Part shown: piece by piece, positions 6,723 through 13,719 of the stretch
How positions within the stretch are numbered: the first letter of the stretch is position 1
Layout of the letters: the number at the start of each line of letters is the position of its first letter
Source: Sphingomonadaceae bacterium
GTDB lineage: Bacteria; Pseudomonadota; Alphaproteobacteria; Sphingomonadales; Sphingomonadaceae
Reading direction: 5' to 3'
DNA length: 14,966 nt
Assembly: GCA_019454625.1 (NCBI GenBank)
Contig: JACFNY010000015.1
Location: 1-14,966 of the forward strand
Position numbers and translations under genes: made by a program
The notes under the pieces: model-generated
Seen by the model: only the letters and a program-made list of their open reading frames with translations
Database searches by the model: none
What the model was told of the DNA's origin: nothing

Positions 6723-8659
6723 CGGACACCCCCCGCCTCGACGACGCCCTCGGCATGAGCGAGCGGATCACGCGCCGCGATTTCGTGAACGGCGTTCTCG
6801 TCGCAGGCGCCGCCACCCAGCTCCCCGGCTGCGGACGCACGACGGGAATCGCCGAGGGGCCCTTCGCCCCCTCCGGCTCGGCGTGGACGGGATACGGCGG
6901 CGTCGGCGACTACGCGTGGTCCAACGGCAACACGAAGGCGGTGATGTATGCCGCCCACGGCATCCGCGACCGACTCTATCCGGACCCCGGCCGAACCCCC
7001 GCCGACGAGAGTTTCGACCTCGTCGTCGTCGGCGGCGGCTTCTCGGGCATGACCGCCGCCTACGAGTTCGGCAAGCGCGGCGGCGCGGGGCAGCACTGCC
7101 TGCTGCTGGAGAACCACCCCGTCGTCGGCGGCGAAGCCAAGCAGAACGTGTTCGAGATCGACGGCCGCCGCCTCGTCGCGCCGCAGGGCTCGAACGGCGG
7201 GCTGCTGTTCAAGCCGGGCTATGTACGGGGGAGCTACGGCAAGGGCCTCTACGAGGTCTACACGGACTATTACCACGAGCTCGGCCTCGCCTCCCACTAC
7301 GATCTCGAGCCGCTGGCGGGCGGCGCGGAGCGGTACGAGATTCCCAACTATCATTTCGCGCCGATGGCCCCCGGCTCCGAACGCGGGTACGAGACCGGCT
7401 ATCATTTCCGCGATCACGGGTGGGTGCGAAACCCGGCGCGCGACGGCTTCGCGCACACCCCCTGGCCCGCCGACGTCCGGACGCAGATGGACGATTATGT
7501 CCACAACCGCCGGGACATATTGTCGGGCCGGAAAGACGCCGAGGCGTGGCTCGATTCGATCACCTACTATGATCTGCTCGACGGGCTGGGCTACGGCGAT
7601 CAGGTCCGCCGCTACGTCGATCCCTATCTCGCCGTCGCGAACTTCGGCGTCTGCGGCAACGCCATATCCGCCTACGCGGCGCATCGGCTCGGGCTACCGG
7701 GGACGACCATCCCGAAACCCGCCGGGAACAGCGGCGCGGCGCATATCGGCGTCATCTCGTTCCCCGGCGGCAACGCGGCGATCCTGAGGATGATGCTGGC
7801 GCGGATGATCCCCGGCAGCATCGGGGGCGACGGCAGCACGGCCGCCCTCGCCTCCGCGCCGATCGACTTCGCCGCGCTCGACCGGCCGGGCGCGCCCGTG
7901 CGCATCCGCGGCGGCGCGACCGTCATCGACGTGCGCCACGAGGGGACGCCGTCCGCCGCCGAACACGTGCGCGTCACCTATGTGATGGACGGCAAGGTCC
8001 GGACGGTGCGCGCCCGCGCCGTCGTCATGGCCTCGGGCGGATGGGTCAACCGCAACATCGTCGCCGATCTCGGCGAGGCCCACGCGAGCGCCTACGGCGA
8101 ATTCCACTACGGGCCGGTCCTCACCGCCAACGTGGCGCTGCGGCACTGGCGTTTCCTCGATCGGCTCGGGATCATCGCGGCGCGCTGGTTCGAAGGGCTC
8201 GGCTGGCACGTCGCGGTGCGCCGCAACGTCGCCTTCGGAAGCCCTGCGCCGCTCACGCCGGACGATCCCGTCGTGCTCACCTTCTACATCCCCTTCCTCC
8301 AGCCGGACCTCCCGGCCGCCGCGCAGGGACCGGCGGCGCGCACGGCGATGCTCGAAGCGAGCTACACCGATCTGGAACGGCAGATCCGGGCGCAGATGAG
8401 CGGGATGTTCGGCGCCGCGGGCTTCGATGCGCGGCGCGACATCGCCGGCATCATCCTCAATCGCTGGGGCCATGCCTTCTGCGCGCCGCAGCCGGGCTTC
8501 TTCCTCGGCCGCGACGGCAACGCACCGCCGCCCGACGTGCTGCGCCGCCCGCACGGTCGGATCGTGTTCGCCCATTCGGAGCTTCAGGGGCTGATGAGCA
8601 TGGCCTACGGCATGACCGAGGCCCACCGCGGCGCCGAACAGGCGATGGCGATGCTCTGA
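6719..8659 (+). CDS. Tat-exported FAD-dependent oxidoreductase, spermidine-dehydrogenase (SpdH) type
   Basis: The 646-residue product starts at an ATG within the ATGA overlap with the PepSY gene. Its N-terminus (LGMSERITRRDFVNGVLVAG) carries a twin-arginine motif TRRDF (18-22) and a hydrophobic stretch, so it should be folded with FAD and exported. The Rossmann FAD motif is FDLVVVGGGFSG (99-110) with the ribose-binding Glu in LLLEN (128-132), followed by GGEAKQN (137-143). The C-terminal SELQGLMSMAYGMTEAHRG is the FAD-closing end. The N-terminal pattern, length and Tat leader fit the periplasmic spermidine dehydrogenase family of Pseudomonas and enterobacteria, which contain FAD and haem and oxidise polyamines. 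The true substrate is not proved. The leader ends in LPGC (35-38), which resembles a lipobox, so a membrane-anchored Tat lipoprotein is possible. The overlap suggests the PepSY protein is its redox or membrane partner (inference). Confidence 0.87.
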   Translation: MTDTPRLDDALGMSERITRRDFVNGVLVAGAATQLPGCGRTTGIAEGPFAPSGSAWTGYGGVGDYAWSNGNTKAVMYAAHGIRDRLYPDPGRTPADESFDLVVVGGGFSGMTAAYEFGKRGGAGQHCLLLENHPVVGGEAKQNVFEIDGRRLVAPQGSNGGLLFKPGYVRGSYGKGLYEVYTDYYHELGLASHYDLEPLAGGAERYEIPNYHFAPMAPGSERGYETGYHFRDHGWVRNPARDGFAHTPWPADVRTQMDDYVHNRRDILSGRKDAEAWLDSITYYDLLDGLGYGDQVRRYVDPYLAVANFGVCGNAISAYAAHRLGLPGTTIPKPAGNSGAAHIGVISFPGGNAAILRMMLARMIPGSIGGDGSTAALASAPIDFAALDRPGAPVRIRGGATVIDVRHEGTPSAAEHVRVTYVMDGKVRTVRARAVVMASGGWVNRNIVADLGEAHASAYGEFHYGPVLTANVALRHWRFLDRLGIIAARWFEGLGWHVAVRRNVAFGSPAPLTPDDPVVLTFYIPFLQPDLPAAAQGPAARTAMLEASYTDLERQIRAQMSGMFGAAGFDARRDIAGIILNRWGHAFCAPQPGFFLGRDGNAPPPDVLRRPHGRIVFAHSELQGLMSMAYGMTEAHRGAEQAMAML

Positions 8660-8664
8660 CGGCC

Positions 8665-8681
8665 CGGCGGCTCGCCGTTTT
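8665..8681 (+). terminator. Short rho-independent terminator after the SpdH-like gene
   Basis: CGGCG and CGCCG flank the loop GCT and are followed by TTTT, six bases past the stop at 8659. The five-pair stem is short but fully GC. The last T residues overlap the first TTACCC box, so termination of one unit and control of the next abut here. Confidence 0.45.
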
Positions 8682-8706
8682 ACCCTTCACGGGGGCGGGC
8701 TTACCC
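8680..8706 (+). promoter_or_regulatory. Tandem TTACCC boxes, 21 bp apart, pointing at the four-cysteine secreted protein
   Basis: TTACCC occurs at 8680-8685 and 8701-8706, exactly 21 bp apart, in direct orientation, 142 and 121 bases before the ATG at 8822. Seven bases past the second box is TTGCTG (8714-8719) and 17 bases further TGGTGT, a weak -35/-10 pair. Spacing, orientation and distance match the pair at 5473-5499, while the 15 bases between the boxes do not, as expected for protein-bound half-sites. Confidence 0.5.
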
Positions 8707-8821
8707 AACACCCTTGCTGTCCGCGTCCCCGCTTTGTGGTGTCCTCGGGTCGCGCAGAGTCGGGTCGTTCCGGCAAGGAAGACTCCGGCCCCGTCGTTCA
8801 GAACAAGGAGGGTATGAACCA

Positions 8822-9451
8822 ATGCAGACATTCACAATGAAACTATGGTCCGTCGCGGCCGGCGTCGCCGCCGCCTCGGCCGTGGCGACGCCCGCCGCGG
8901 CGATGGCCGATCCGAACGCGCCCGCGGTCCCGGCGCCCACCGACTTCGTCTATCCCACCGGCTTCGACAAGGCCCTGTCGCTGATGCTGGCGGGCGAAGG
9001 CGGCGAGAACGGCATCGGCTCGCACCGCGTCTGGCCGACGCTCTCGTTCCCCGCGCTCACCACCGACCAGATCCGCAAGGCCGTCACCGGCAACTCGCTC
9101 GTCATCCCCTATCACTACACGCATCAGTACAGCGCGGACGGCAAGGTCGGCGGCTACAACATCCGCTACGACCCGACCGACCTCAAGAAGTGCCCGAAGA
9201 AGGAAATCCCGGGTGACGGCTTCCTGCTCTACAAAGGCGTGTGCAGCGCGCAGGTGAACGAGCCCGTCACCGGGTCGTGGCAGGCAAAGGACGACAAGCT
9301 CTGCGTCGACATCGCGTGGGCGGGCAAGTCGCAGATCAGCGGCTGCTATACAATGTTCTTCGTCATGGATAGCGTGGCGCTGGTGAAGCCGGACGGCACC
9401 GTTTCCGGCAAGGCGCACGGCCTCAAGAAGGGTGCCGCGCCCGACATCTAG
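8822..9451 (+). CDS. Secreted four-cysteine protein of unknown function
   Basis: The 209-residue product has a Sec signal peptide (MKLWS at 6-10, then an Ala-rich core) likely cut after AAAMA near residue 29. The mature part carries four cysteines: C124 (KKCPKK), C141 (GVCSAQ), C161 (KLCVDI) and C175 (SGCYTM), probably two disulfides in the periplasm. The stretch from GNSLVIPYHY to the end, with SADGKVGGY, GSWQAKDDKLCVDIA and a late PDGTVSGKA, resembles the small secreted lipocalin-like domains such as DUF995: a graph of a start strand, a Gly-Trp turn and a Cys pair. That link is by pattern only. The ATG at 8822 is preferred because AAGGAGGG lies about nine bases upstream; an in-frame ATG at 8837 is possible. 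It starts a unit with the dioxygenase 20 bases downstream and sits behind the tandem TTACCC boxes. Confidence 0.85.
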   Translation: MQTFTMKLWSVAAGVAAASAVATPAAAMADPNAPAVPAPTDFVYPTGFDKALSLMLAGEGGENGIGSHRVWPTLSFPALTTDQIRKAVTGNSLVIPYHYTHQYSADGKVGGYNIRYDPTDLKKCPKKEIPGDGFLLYKGVCSAQVNEPVTGSWQAKDDKLCVDIAWAGKSQISGCYTMFFVMDSVALVKPDGTVSGKAHGLKKGAAPDI

Positions 9452-9471
9452 GACCGGACGGGGACGAGCCC

Positions 9472-10143
9472 TTGATCATCTGCATCTCGGATATTCTGAA
9501 TGCCGACCAGCTCGCCCGGCTTGCCCGGCTGATGGACCGGCAAGCCTTCATCGACGGTCGCGAGACCGCCGGCTGGGCGGCGACCGGGGTGAAGGAGAAC
9601 AAGCAGGTCGCCGGCGACTCCGCGGACTACGCCGCCATGCAGGCAATGGTCACGGAGGCGCTGGCGGCCAACCGTTTCTTCGCGACGGCAGCCATGCCTC
9701 GCACCATGCGCCCGATCCTTTTCAGCCGCTATCTGCCCGGCATGAGCTACGGCCTTCATGTCGACAACGCGCTGATGGGCGATACCCCGCAGACGCGCAT
9801 CGACCTCGCCTTCACGCTGTTTCTTTCGGACCCCGCGAGCTACGAGGGCGGCGAGCTCGCGATCGACGAGCCTGCCGGAACGCGCACGTTCAAGCTGCCT
9901 GCGGGCGCGGCGATCCTCTACCCCGCCAATACGCTGCATCAGGTGAACACGGTCGTCTCCGGCCGCCGGGACGTCGCGGTCGGATGGATTCAGAGCCTCG
10001 TGCGCGAGCCCGACAAGCGGCGCATCCTGTTCGAGCTGGAAAATCTCCGGGCAACGATGTTCGCCAAGACCGGCAAGACCGCCGCCTTCGATACGCTGTC
10101 GCGCAACACCAGCGACCTCTGGCGCATGTGGGCCGAGACCTGA
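9472..10143 (+). CDS. Fe(II)/2-oxoglutarate-dependent dioxygenase, PiuC/YbiX (PKHD-type) family
   Basis: The 223-residue protein matches the PiuC/YbiX family over its full usual length (about 225). The double-stranded beta-helix iron triad is H96 and D98 (YGLHVDN) and H156 (NTLHQVN); R166 (SGRRDVA) would bind 2-oxoglutarate. Other family signatures are VKENKQV (40-46), RTMRPILFSRYLPG (77-90) and YEGGEL (124-129). The start is a TTG at 9472: it gives MIICISDIL, which aligns with the short N-terminus of the family, and no ATG lies nearby before the conserved VKENKQV; the ribosome binding site is weak. Relatives sit beside TonB siderophore receptors (piuA, fiu) and are iron-regulated, but their substrate is not established. 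Cytoplasmic. Twenty bases separate it from the secreted-protein gene and 33 from the CoA transferase gene, suggesting one transcript. Confidence 0.92.
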   Translation: MIICISDILNADQLARLARLMDRQAFIDGRETAGWAATGVKENKQVAGDSADYAAMQAMVTEALAANRFFATAAMPRTMRPILFSRYLPGMSYGLHVDNALMGDTPQTRIDLAFTLFLSDPASYEGGELAIDEPAGTRTFKLPAGAAILYPANTLHQVNTVVSGRRDVAVGWIQSLVREPDKRRILFELENLRATMFAKTGKTAAFDTLSRNTSDLWRMWAET

Positions 10144-10176
10144 TCCGGCGCGAAAACTGAAAAAGGAAAAGGCATC

Positions 10177-11367
10177 ATGCTGCCGCTGCTGAGCGGAACA
10201 CGGATCATCGAGGTCGGCGCCGTGGTCCTCGGACCCTACGCCGGTCAGGTGCTCGCCGATCTCGGCGCGGAGGTCATCAAGGTGGAGCCGCTCGAAGGCG
10301 ACATCGCCCGCCACGCGCATCCGTCGGGCGAGGGCGGCGGCGCGCTCTTCGTCAACAACAACCGCAACAAGCGGATGCTGGCGATCGACCTCAAGCACCC
10401 GGAGGGCCGGGCGGTGCTCGCGCGGCTCATCGCGTCAGCGGATGTCCTCTTCCACAACATGCGCGTCGAGGCGGCCGAGCGCCTCGGCCTCGGCTTCGAG
10501 GCCGCCGCCGCGATCAATCCCGCGATCATCCACTGCGCGGCGACCGGCTTCGGCCAGCGCGGCCCCTATCGCGACCGGCCCGCGTTCGACGACATCATAC
10601 AGGCGGCGAGCGGCATCGCCGGGCTCGGCGCGGCCACGGGCGGCGATCCGCGTTTCGTGCCCACCGTCCTTGCCGACAAGGTGGCCGCGCTCCACGCCGT
10701 CTACGGCATCCTCGCCGCGCTGGTCGCGCGCGGGCGCGGCCGTCAGGGCGCGATCAAGGTCGAGGTGCCGATGTTCGAGGCATTGACCACCTTCCTCCTC
10801 AATGAGCACCTCGCGGGCGCGACGTTCGCGGCGGACGGAGCGCCCGGCTATCCCCGCATCCTCTCCCCCAACCGCAGGCCGTTCCGGACCGCGGACGGCT
10901 GGATCGCCGTGCTGCCCTACACCGATCGGCAATGGCACGCCTTCCTCGCCGAGATCGGCCGCGAGGACGTGACGCGGGAGACGTGGTTCAAGGACCCGCG
11001 CGTGCGGCCCGCGCATATCGACACCCTCTATGCGATCGTCGCCGACAGCCTGCCGCACCGCACCACCGGCGAATGGATCGCGGCGCTTTCCGCCCGCGAC
11101 GTGCCCTGCTCGGAAGTGCCGGGCCTCGCGCAACTGCTCGCCGATCCGCACCTCTCGGAAATCGGCTTCTTCGATGTTCCGGCCGGCTACCCGGAGGGAA
11201 TCGCCCGCGCCCTGCCGCAGCCGGTGCTGTTCGGCGACATCGCCCATGCGCCGGACACGCCCCCGCACGCTCTGGGCGAAGACAGCCATGCCGTTCTCGG
11301 CGAGATCGGCCTCGCCGAGACCGAGATCGCGGCGCTGATCGCGGCCGGAGTCATCACTGCCGATTGA
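10177..11367 (+). CDS. CaiB/BaiF (class III) CoA transferase
   Basis: The 396-residue protein has the standard length and signatures of family III CoA transferases: N-terminal GTRIIEVGAVVLGPYAGQVLADLGAEVIKVE (7-37), the FVNNNRNKR stretch (58-66), IDLKHPEGR (70-78), GFGQRGPYRDRPAFDD (124-139) whose Asp at 138 corresponds to the catalytic Asp of the RPGYD signature, and an NRRPFRTADGW segment. The enzyme moves CoA between carboxylic acids through an aspartyl-CoA anhydride. AAGGAAAAGG precedes the ATG. It follows the dioxygenase by 33 bases on the same strand and ends at a strong hairpin. In this setting it could activate the acid formed by the aldehyde dehydrogenase of the left block (inference); the substrate is not readable from sequence. 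Confidence 0.93.
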   Translation: MLPLLSGTRIIEVGAVVLGPYAGQVLADLGAEVIKVEPLEGDIARHAHPSGEGGGALFVNNNRNKRMLAIDLKHPEGRAVLARLIASADVLFHNMRVEAAERLGLGFEAAAAINPAIIHCAATGFGQRGPYRDRPAFDDIIQAASGIAGLGAATGGDPRFVPTVLADKVAALHAVYGILAALVARGRGRQGAIKVEVPMFEALTTFLLNEHLAGATFAADGAPGYPRILSPNRRPFRTADGWIAVLPYTDRQWHAFLAEIGREDVTRETWFKDPRVRPAHIDTLYAIVADSLPHRTTGEWIAALSARDVPCSEVPGLAQLLADPHLSEIGFFDVPAGYPEGIARALPQPVLFGDIAHAPDTPPHALGEDSHAVLGEIGLAETEIAALIAAGVITAD

Positions 11368-11368
11368 C

Positions 11369-11391
11369 CGGACGGGCATCCGGCCCGTCCG
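11369..11391. terminator. Hairpin between convergent CoA transferase and PaiB-like genes
   Basis: Nine-base arms CGGACGGGC and GCCCGTCCG flank the loop ATCCG. It begins two bases after the CoA transferase stop and ends six bases before the PaiB-like stop, so it can serve both transcripts. Neither side has a clear T run, so it may work as a weak or RNA-stabilising element. Confidence 0.55.
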
Positions 11392-11396
11392 CCGCT

Positions 11397-12047
11397 TCAC
11401 CCTATGCGATGCCGGTTGAACCGCCGCATCCACGCCGCGGTTTCCGCATCCGGCAGCGATCCGAGGATCGACGCCAGGACCTCGCCCCTCTCGTCCTGCC
11501 CCAGCTTGAACGCGCCCGAGAGCCGGGTGACCGCCGCACGAAAGCCGATGATGTGTTTCAGCATGGTGTGATACCGGTCGCCGAGTTCACCGCTGGTCCA
11601 CGGCACCGGCCTGCCGTTCTCCATCGCGGCGATCAGAACGTTCAGCGACATCTCGGTGAGTGCATCGTCGAAAACGATGTCCGCGCCGATTTTGAGCTGC
11701 GCGTAGTTCCACGTCGGGCCCCAGTTCCTGAGCCCCGCGTGCTCGGGGCTGACATAGGCATCCGGCCCCTTGAACAGGATCGTCGCCCGCCCGTCCTCGC
11801 CGAGCGCGCGGTACAGCGGATTGGCACGCCTCAGATGCCCGATCAGCGCGACAAGGCGGCCGTCCGCGTCATATTCGCCGATCAGCGGCAGCAGGCTCGC
11901 CTCCATCGCGTCGGCAGCCCCGCCGCAAACCCACGCCAGCGGGAATTCCTCCACCAGCGCACGCACGTCCCCGTTTTCAAACTGATCGAAATAGCCCACG
12001 TCGCCCTCTGAACGGCTTCCATACTTGCCGGTCCTGTCTCTCGGCAT
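11397..12047 (-). CDS. PaiB-like FMN-binding split-barrel protein
   Basis: The 216-residue product carries the PaiB signature in order: LIGHLRRANPLYRAL (68-82), ILFKGPDAYVSP (90-101), PTWNYAQLK (111-119), and a late LSGAFKLGQ (176-184) that matches the usual LEGKWKLSQN. PaiB proteins have the pyridoxamine-phosphate-oxidase-like FMN fold; the Bacillus member was named as a negative regulator, but most are uncharacterised. The segment between VSP and the PTWNY motif is EHAGLRNWG rather than the usual WY-rich loop, so it is a diverged member. The ATG at 12047 is chosen because GGAG lies six bases upstream. It is cytoplasmic, convergent with the CoA transferase and divergent from the MocR-type regulator with a 120-base gap, so it is the likely target of that regulator (inference). 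Confidence 0.85.
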   Translation of the reverse strand: MPRDRTGKYGSRSEGDVGYFDQFENGDVRALVEEFPLAWVCGGAADAMEASLLPLIGEYDADGRLVALIGHLRRANPLYRALGEDGRATILFKGPDAYVSPEHAGLRNWGPTWNYAQLKIGADIVFDDALTEMSLNVLIAAMENGRPVPWTSGELGDRYHTMLKHIIGFRAAVTRLSGAFKLGQDERGEVLASILGSLPDAETAAWMRRFNRHRIG

Positions 12048-12167
12048 TGGAACTCCGGCAACCGCCAAAACCGGAAAACCCGAGGGACCAACTGCATTGC
12101 CGCAACGTTCCGCTGCGGGTACGCTTGGCCCCGGATATATACGTTGAACTCTTATAAGGCAGGTCCA
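12048..12167. promoter_or_regulatory. Divergent control region between the PaiB-like and MocR-type genes
   Basis: This 120-base gap holds the only marked AT island of the right block, with TATATA (12136-12141) and the perfect palindrome CTTATAAG (12151-12158). Around the latter, TTGAAC (12144-12149) and GTCCAA (12163-12168) form an imperfect outer inverted repeat. MocR proteins commonly bind between themselves and a divergent target gene, so the operator should be here, but no properly spaced -35/-10 pair could be placed with confidence on either strand. Confidence 0.35.
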
Positions 12168-13628
12168 ATGCTGCGTCCCTGGCCCGTCAGTCTCGGGGAT
12201 CGGATCGACGCCTCGCGCGACACTCCCCTCTACATGCAGATCATTCAGGCGCTGATCCGCGACATCGAAAGCGGGCGCCTCGCGTCGGGCACCTACCTGC
12301 CGAGCAGCCGGGAGCTTGCGCGCGTGCTCGGCGTCAACCGCAAGACCGTCGTGCTCGCCTATGAAGACCTGATCGCGCAGGGCTGGCTCGAATCGGCCGG
12401 TACGCGGGGCACGCGGGTCGCGGCGGCGCTTCCCGATCCGGTGAACCGCCACCGGAGCGACGCCGAGATCACGATGAGCAGCGCCGTGGTCGACTATCGC
12501 TTCGCGCCGCCGCCCGAACGGCCGATCGCCGTCTCGTCCGGCCCCGGGCTCAAGATCGACGAGGGCGCGCCCGACGGACGGCTGTTTCCCGCCGAGCTGC
12601 TTGCGCGCGCCTATCGCGCCGCCGCGCACCGCGGCGCGCAGGGCAACGGCTTCCAGTACCGCGACCCGCGCGGTTCCCCCGCGCTGCGCGAAGCCGTGGC
12701 GATCATGCTGAAAAGCCAGCGGGGGCTTTCCGTCACCGCCGAGAACATCTGCATCACGCGCGGCAGCCAGAACGGGATTTTCCTCGCGGCGCAGGTTCTG
12801 GTCGAGCGCGGCGACTCCGTCGTCGTCGAGAAACTAACCTATGAGCCCGCGGTCGCTGCCTTCCGCGCGCTCGGCGCGAACATCGTGCCGGTCGGGCTCG
12901 ACGAGGGCGGCATCGACATCGAGGCCGTCGAGCACGCCTGCCGCCGCAACGCCGTGCGCGCCGTATTCGTCACGCCGCACCACCAGTTCCCGACCACGGT
13001 GTCGATGCGGCCCGAACGTCGCCTCCGCCTGCTCGATCTCGCCCGCCGGTTCAGCTTCGCGATCATCGAAGACGATTACGATCACGAATTTCATTTCGAA
13101 TCGCAGCCGCTGCTGCCGCTTGCCGCTTACGGACCCGCCCATGTCCTCTACGTGGGCTCGCTGTCGAAGCTGCTGCTTCCCGCGCTGCGCATCGGCTATG
13201 TCGCGGCGCCGCCGCAGGTCATCGACGCGATCGCGCACCGGGTGTCGATCACCGACGGCATGGGCAACACGCTCACGGAGGACGCGGCGGCCGACCTCAT
13301 CGCGAACGGCGAGCTTCGGCGGCACGGCCGCAAGGTGCTGCAAGTCTACACGAAGCGGCGCGAGAGTTTCGCCGCCGAGATCGACCGCCTTTTCGGCGAT
13401 CTCGTCGATTATCGGATGCCCGGCGGCGGCCTCGCCTTCTGGCTGCGGTTCCGGACCGATCTCGACCGGATGGAAGCGCGTGCGGCGGCGATGGGGCTGC
13501 GTTTCGCATCGTCGCGCTCCTTCATGACCACCGGCGATGCGCCGCGCGGGCTCAGGATCGGCTTCGCCAGCCTGAACGCCTACGAGGCCCGCACCGCGCT
13601 CGCCGCACTGCGTCAGGCAGCGGGCTGA
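12168..13628 (+). CDS. MocR/PdxR-type GntR-family regulator with aminotransferase-like PLP domain
   Basis: The 486-residue protein joins an N-terminal GntR winged helix (about 18-85: PLYMQIIQALIRDIESGRL, LPSSRELARVLGVNRKTVVLAYEDLIAQGWLES) to a fold-type I aminotransferase domain. Landmarks of the latter are TRGSQNGI (197-204), TPHHQFPTTVSM (269-280), EDDYDHEF (301-308) and VGSLSKLLLPALRIGY (329-344), in which Lys 334 would bind PLP. Such proteins sense PLP or an amino compound and control a neighbouring gene. The ATG at 12168 is chosen because AAGGCAGG lies about five bases upstream and the domain begins promptly; a TTG at 12144 would add eight residues and has no ribosome binding site. It faces the PaiB-like gene across 120 bases. 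Effector unknown. Confidence 0.93.
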   Translation: MLRPWPVSLGDRIDASRDTPLYMQIIQALIRDIESGRLASGTYLPSSRELARVLGVNRKTVVLAYEDLIAQGWLESAGTRGTRVAAALPDPVNRHRSDAEITMSSAVVDYRFAPPPERPIAVSSGPGLKIDEGAPDGRLFPAELLARAYRAAAHRGAQGNGFQYRDPRGSPALREAVAIMLKSQRGLSVTAENICITRGSQNGIFLAAQVLVERGDSVVVEKLTYEPAVAAFRALGANIVPVGLDEGGIDIEAVEHACRRNAVRAVFVTPHHQFPTTVSMRPERRLRLLDLARRFSFAIIEDDYDHEFHFESQPLLPLAAYGPAHVLYVGSLSKLLLPALRIGYVAAPPQVIDAIAHRVSITDGMGNTLTEDAAADLIANGELRRHGRKVLQVYTKRRESFAAEIDRLFGDLVDYRMPGGGLAFWLRFRTDLDRMEARAAAMGLRFASSRSFMTTGDAPRGLRIGFASLNAYEARTALAALRQAAG

Positions 13629-13719
13629 CGGGCACTGGTCCCCTGCCCCCGGCGATAATTGGATGTTTTCCGATCCACCGCATCGACCGAACGATGTGAC
13701 GTTCAGGAGGATATTTCAA

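Noticed and set aside
12048..12629. N-terminal extension of the PaiB-like protein to an ATG at 12629
   Set aside because: It lies antisense to the GntR and aminotransferase domains of the MocR-type gene. The ATG at 12047 has GGAG six bases upstream and gives a near-normal PaiB length.
13622..13660. Possible terminator after the MocR-type gene (GGGCA and TGCCC around a nine-base loop)
   Set aside because: The stem has five pairs with a long loop, no T run, and lies in a C-rich stretch where such pairings are frequent.
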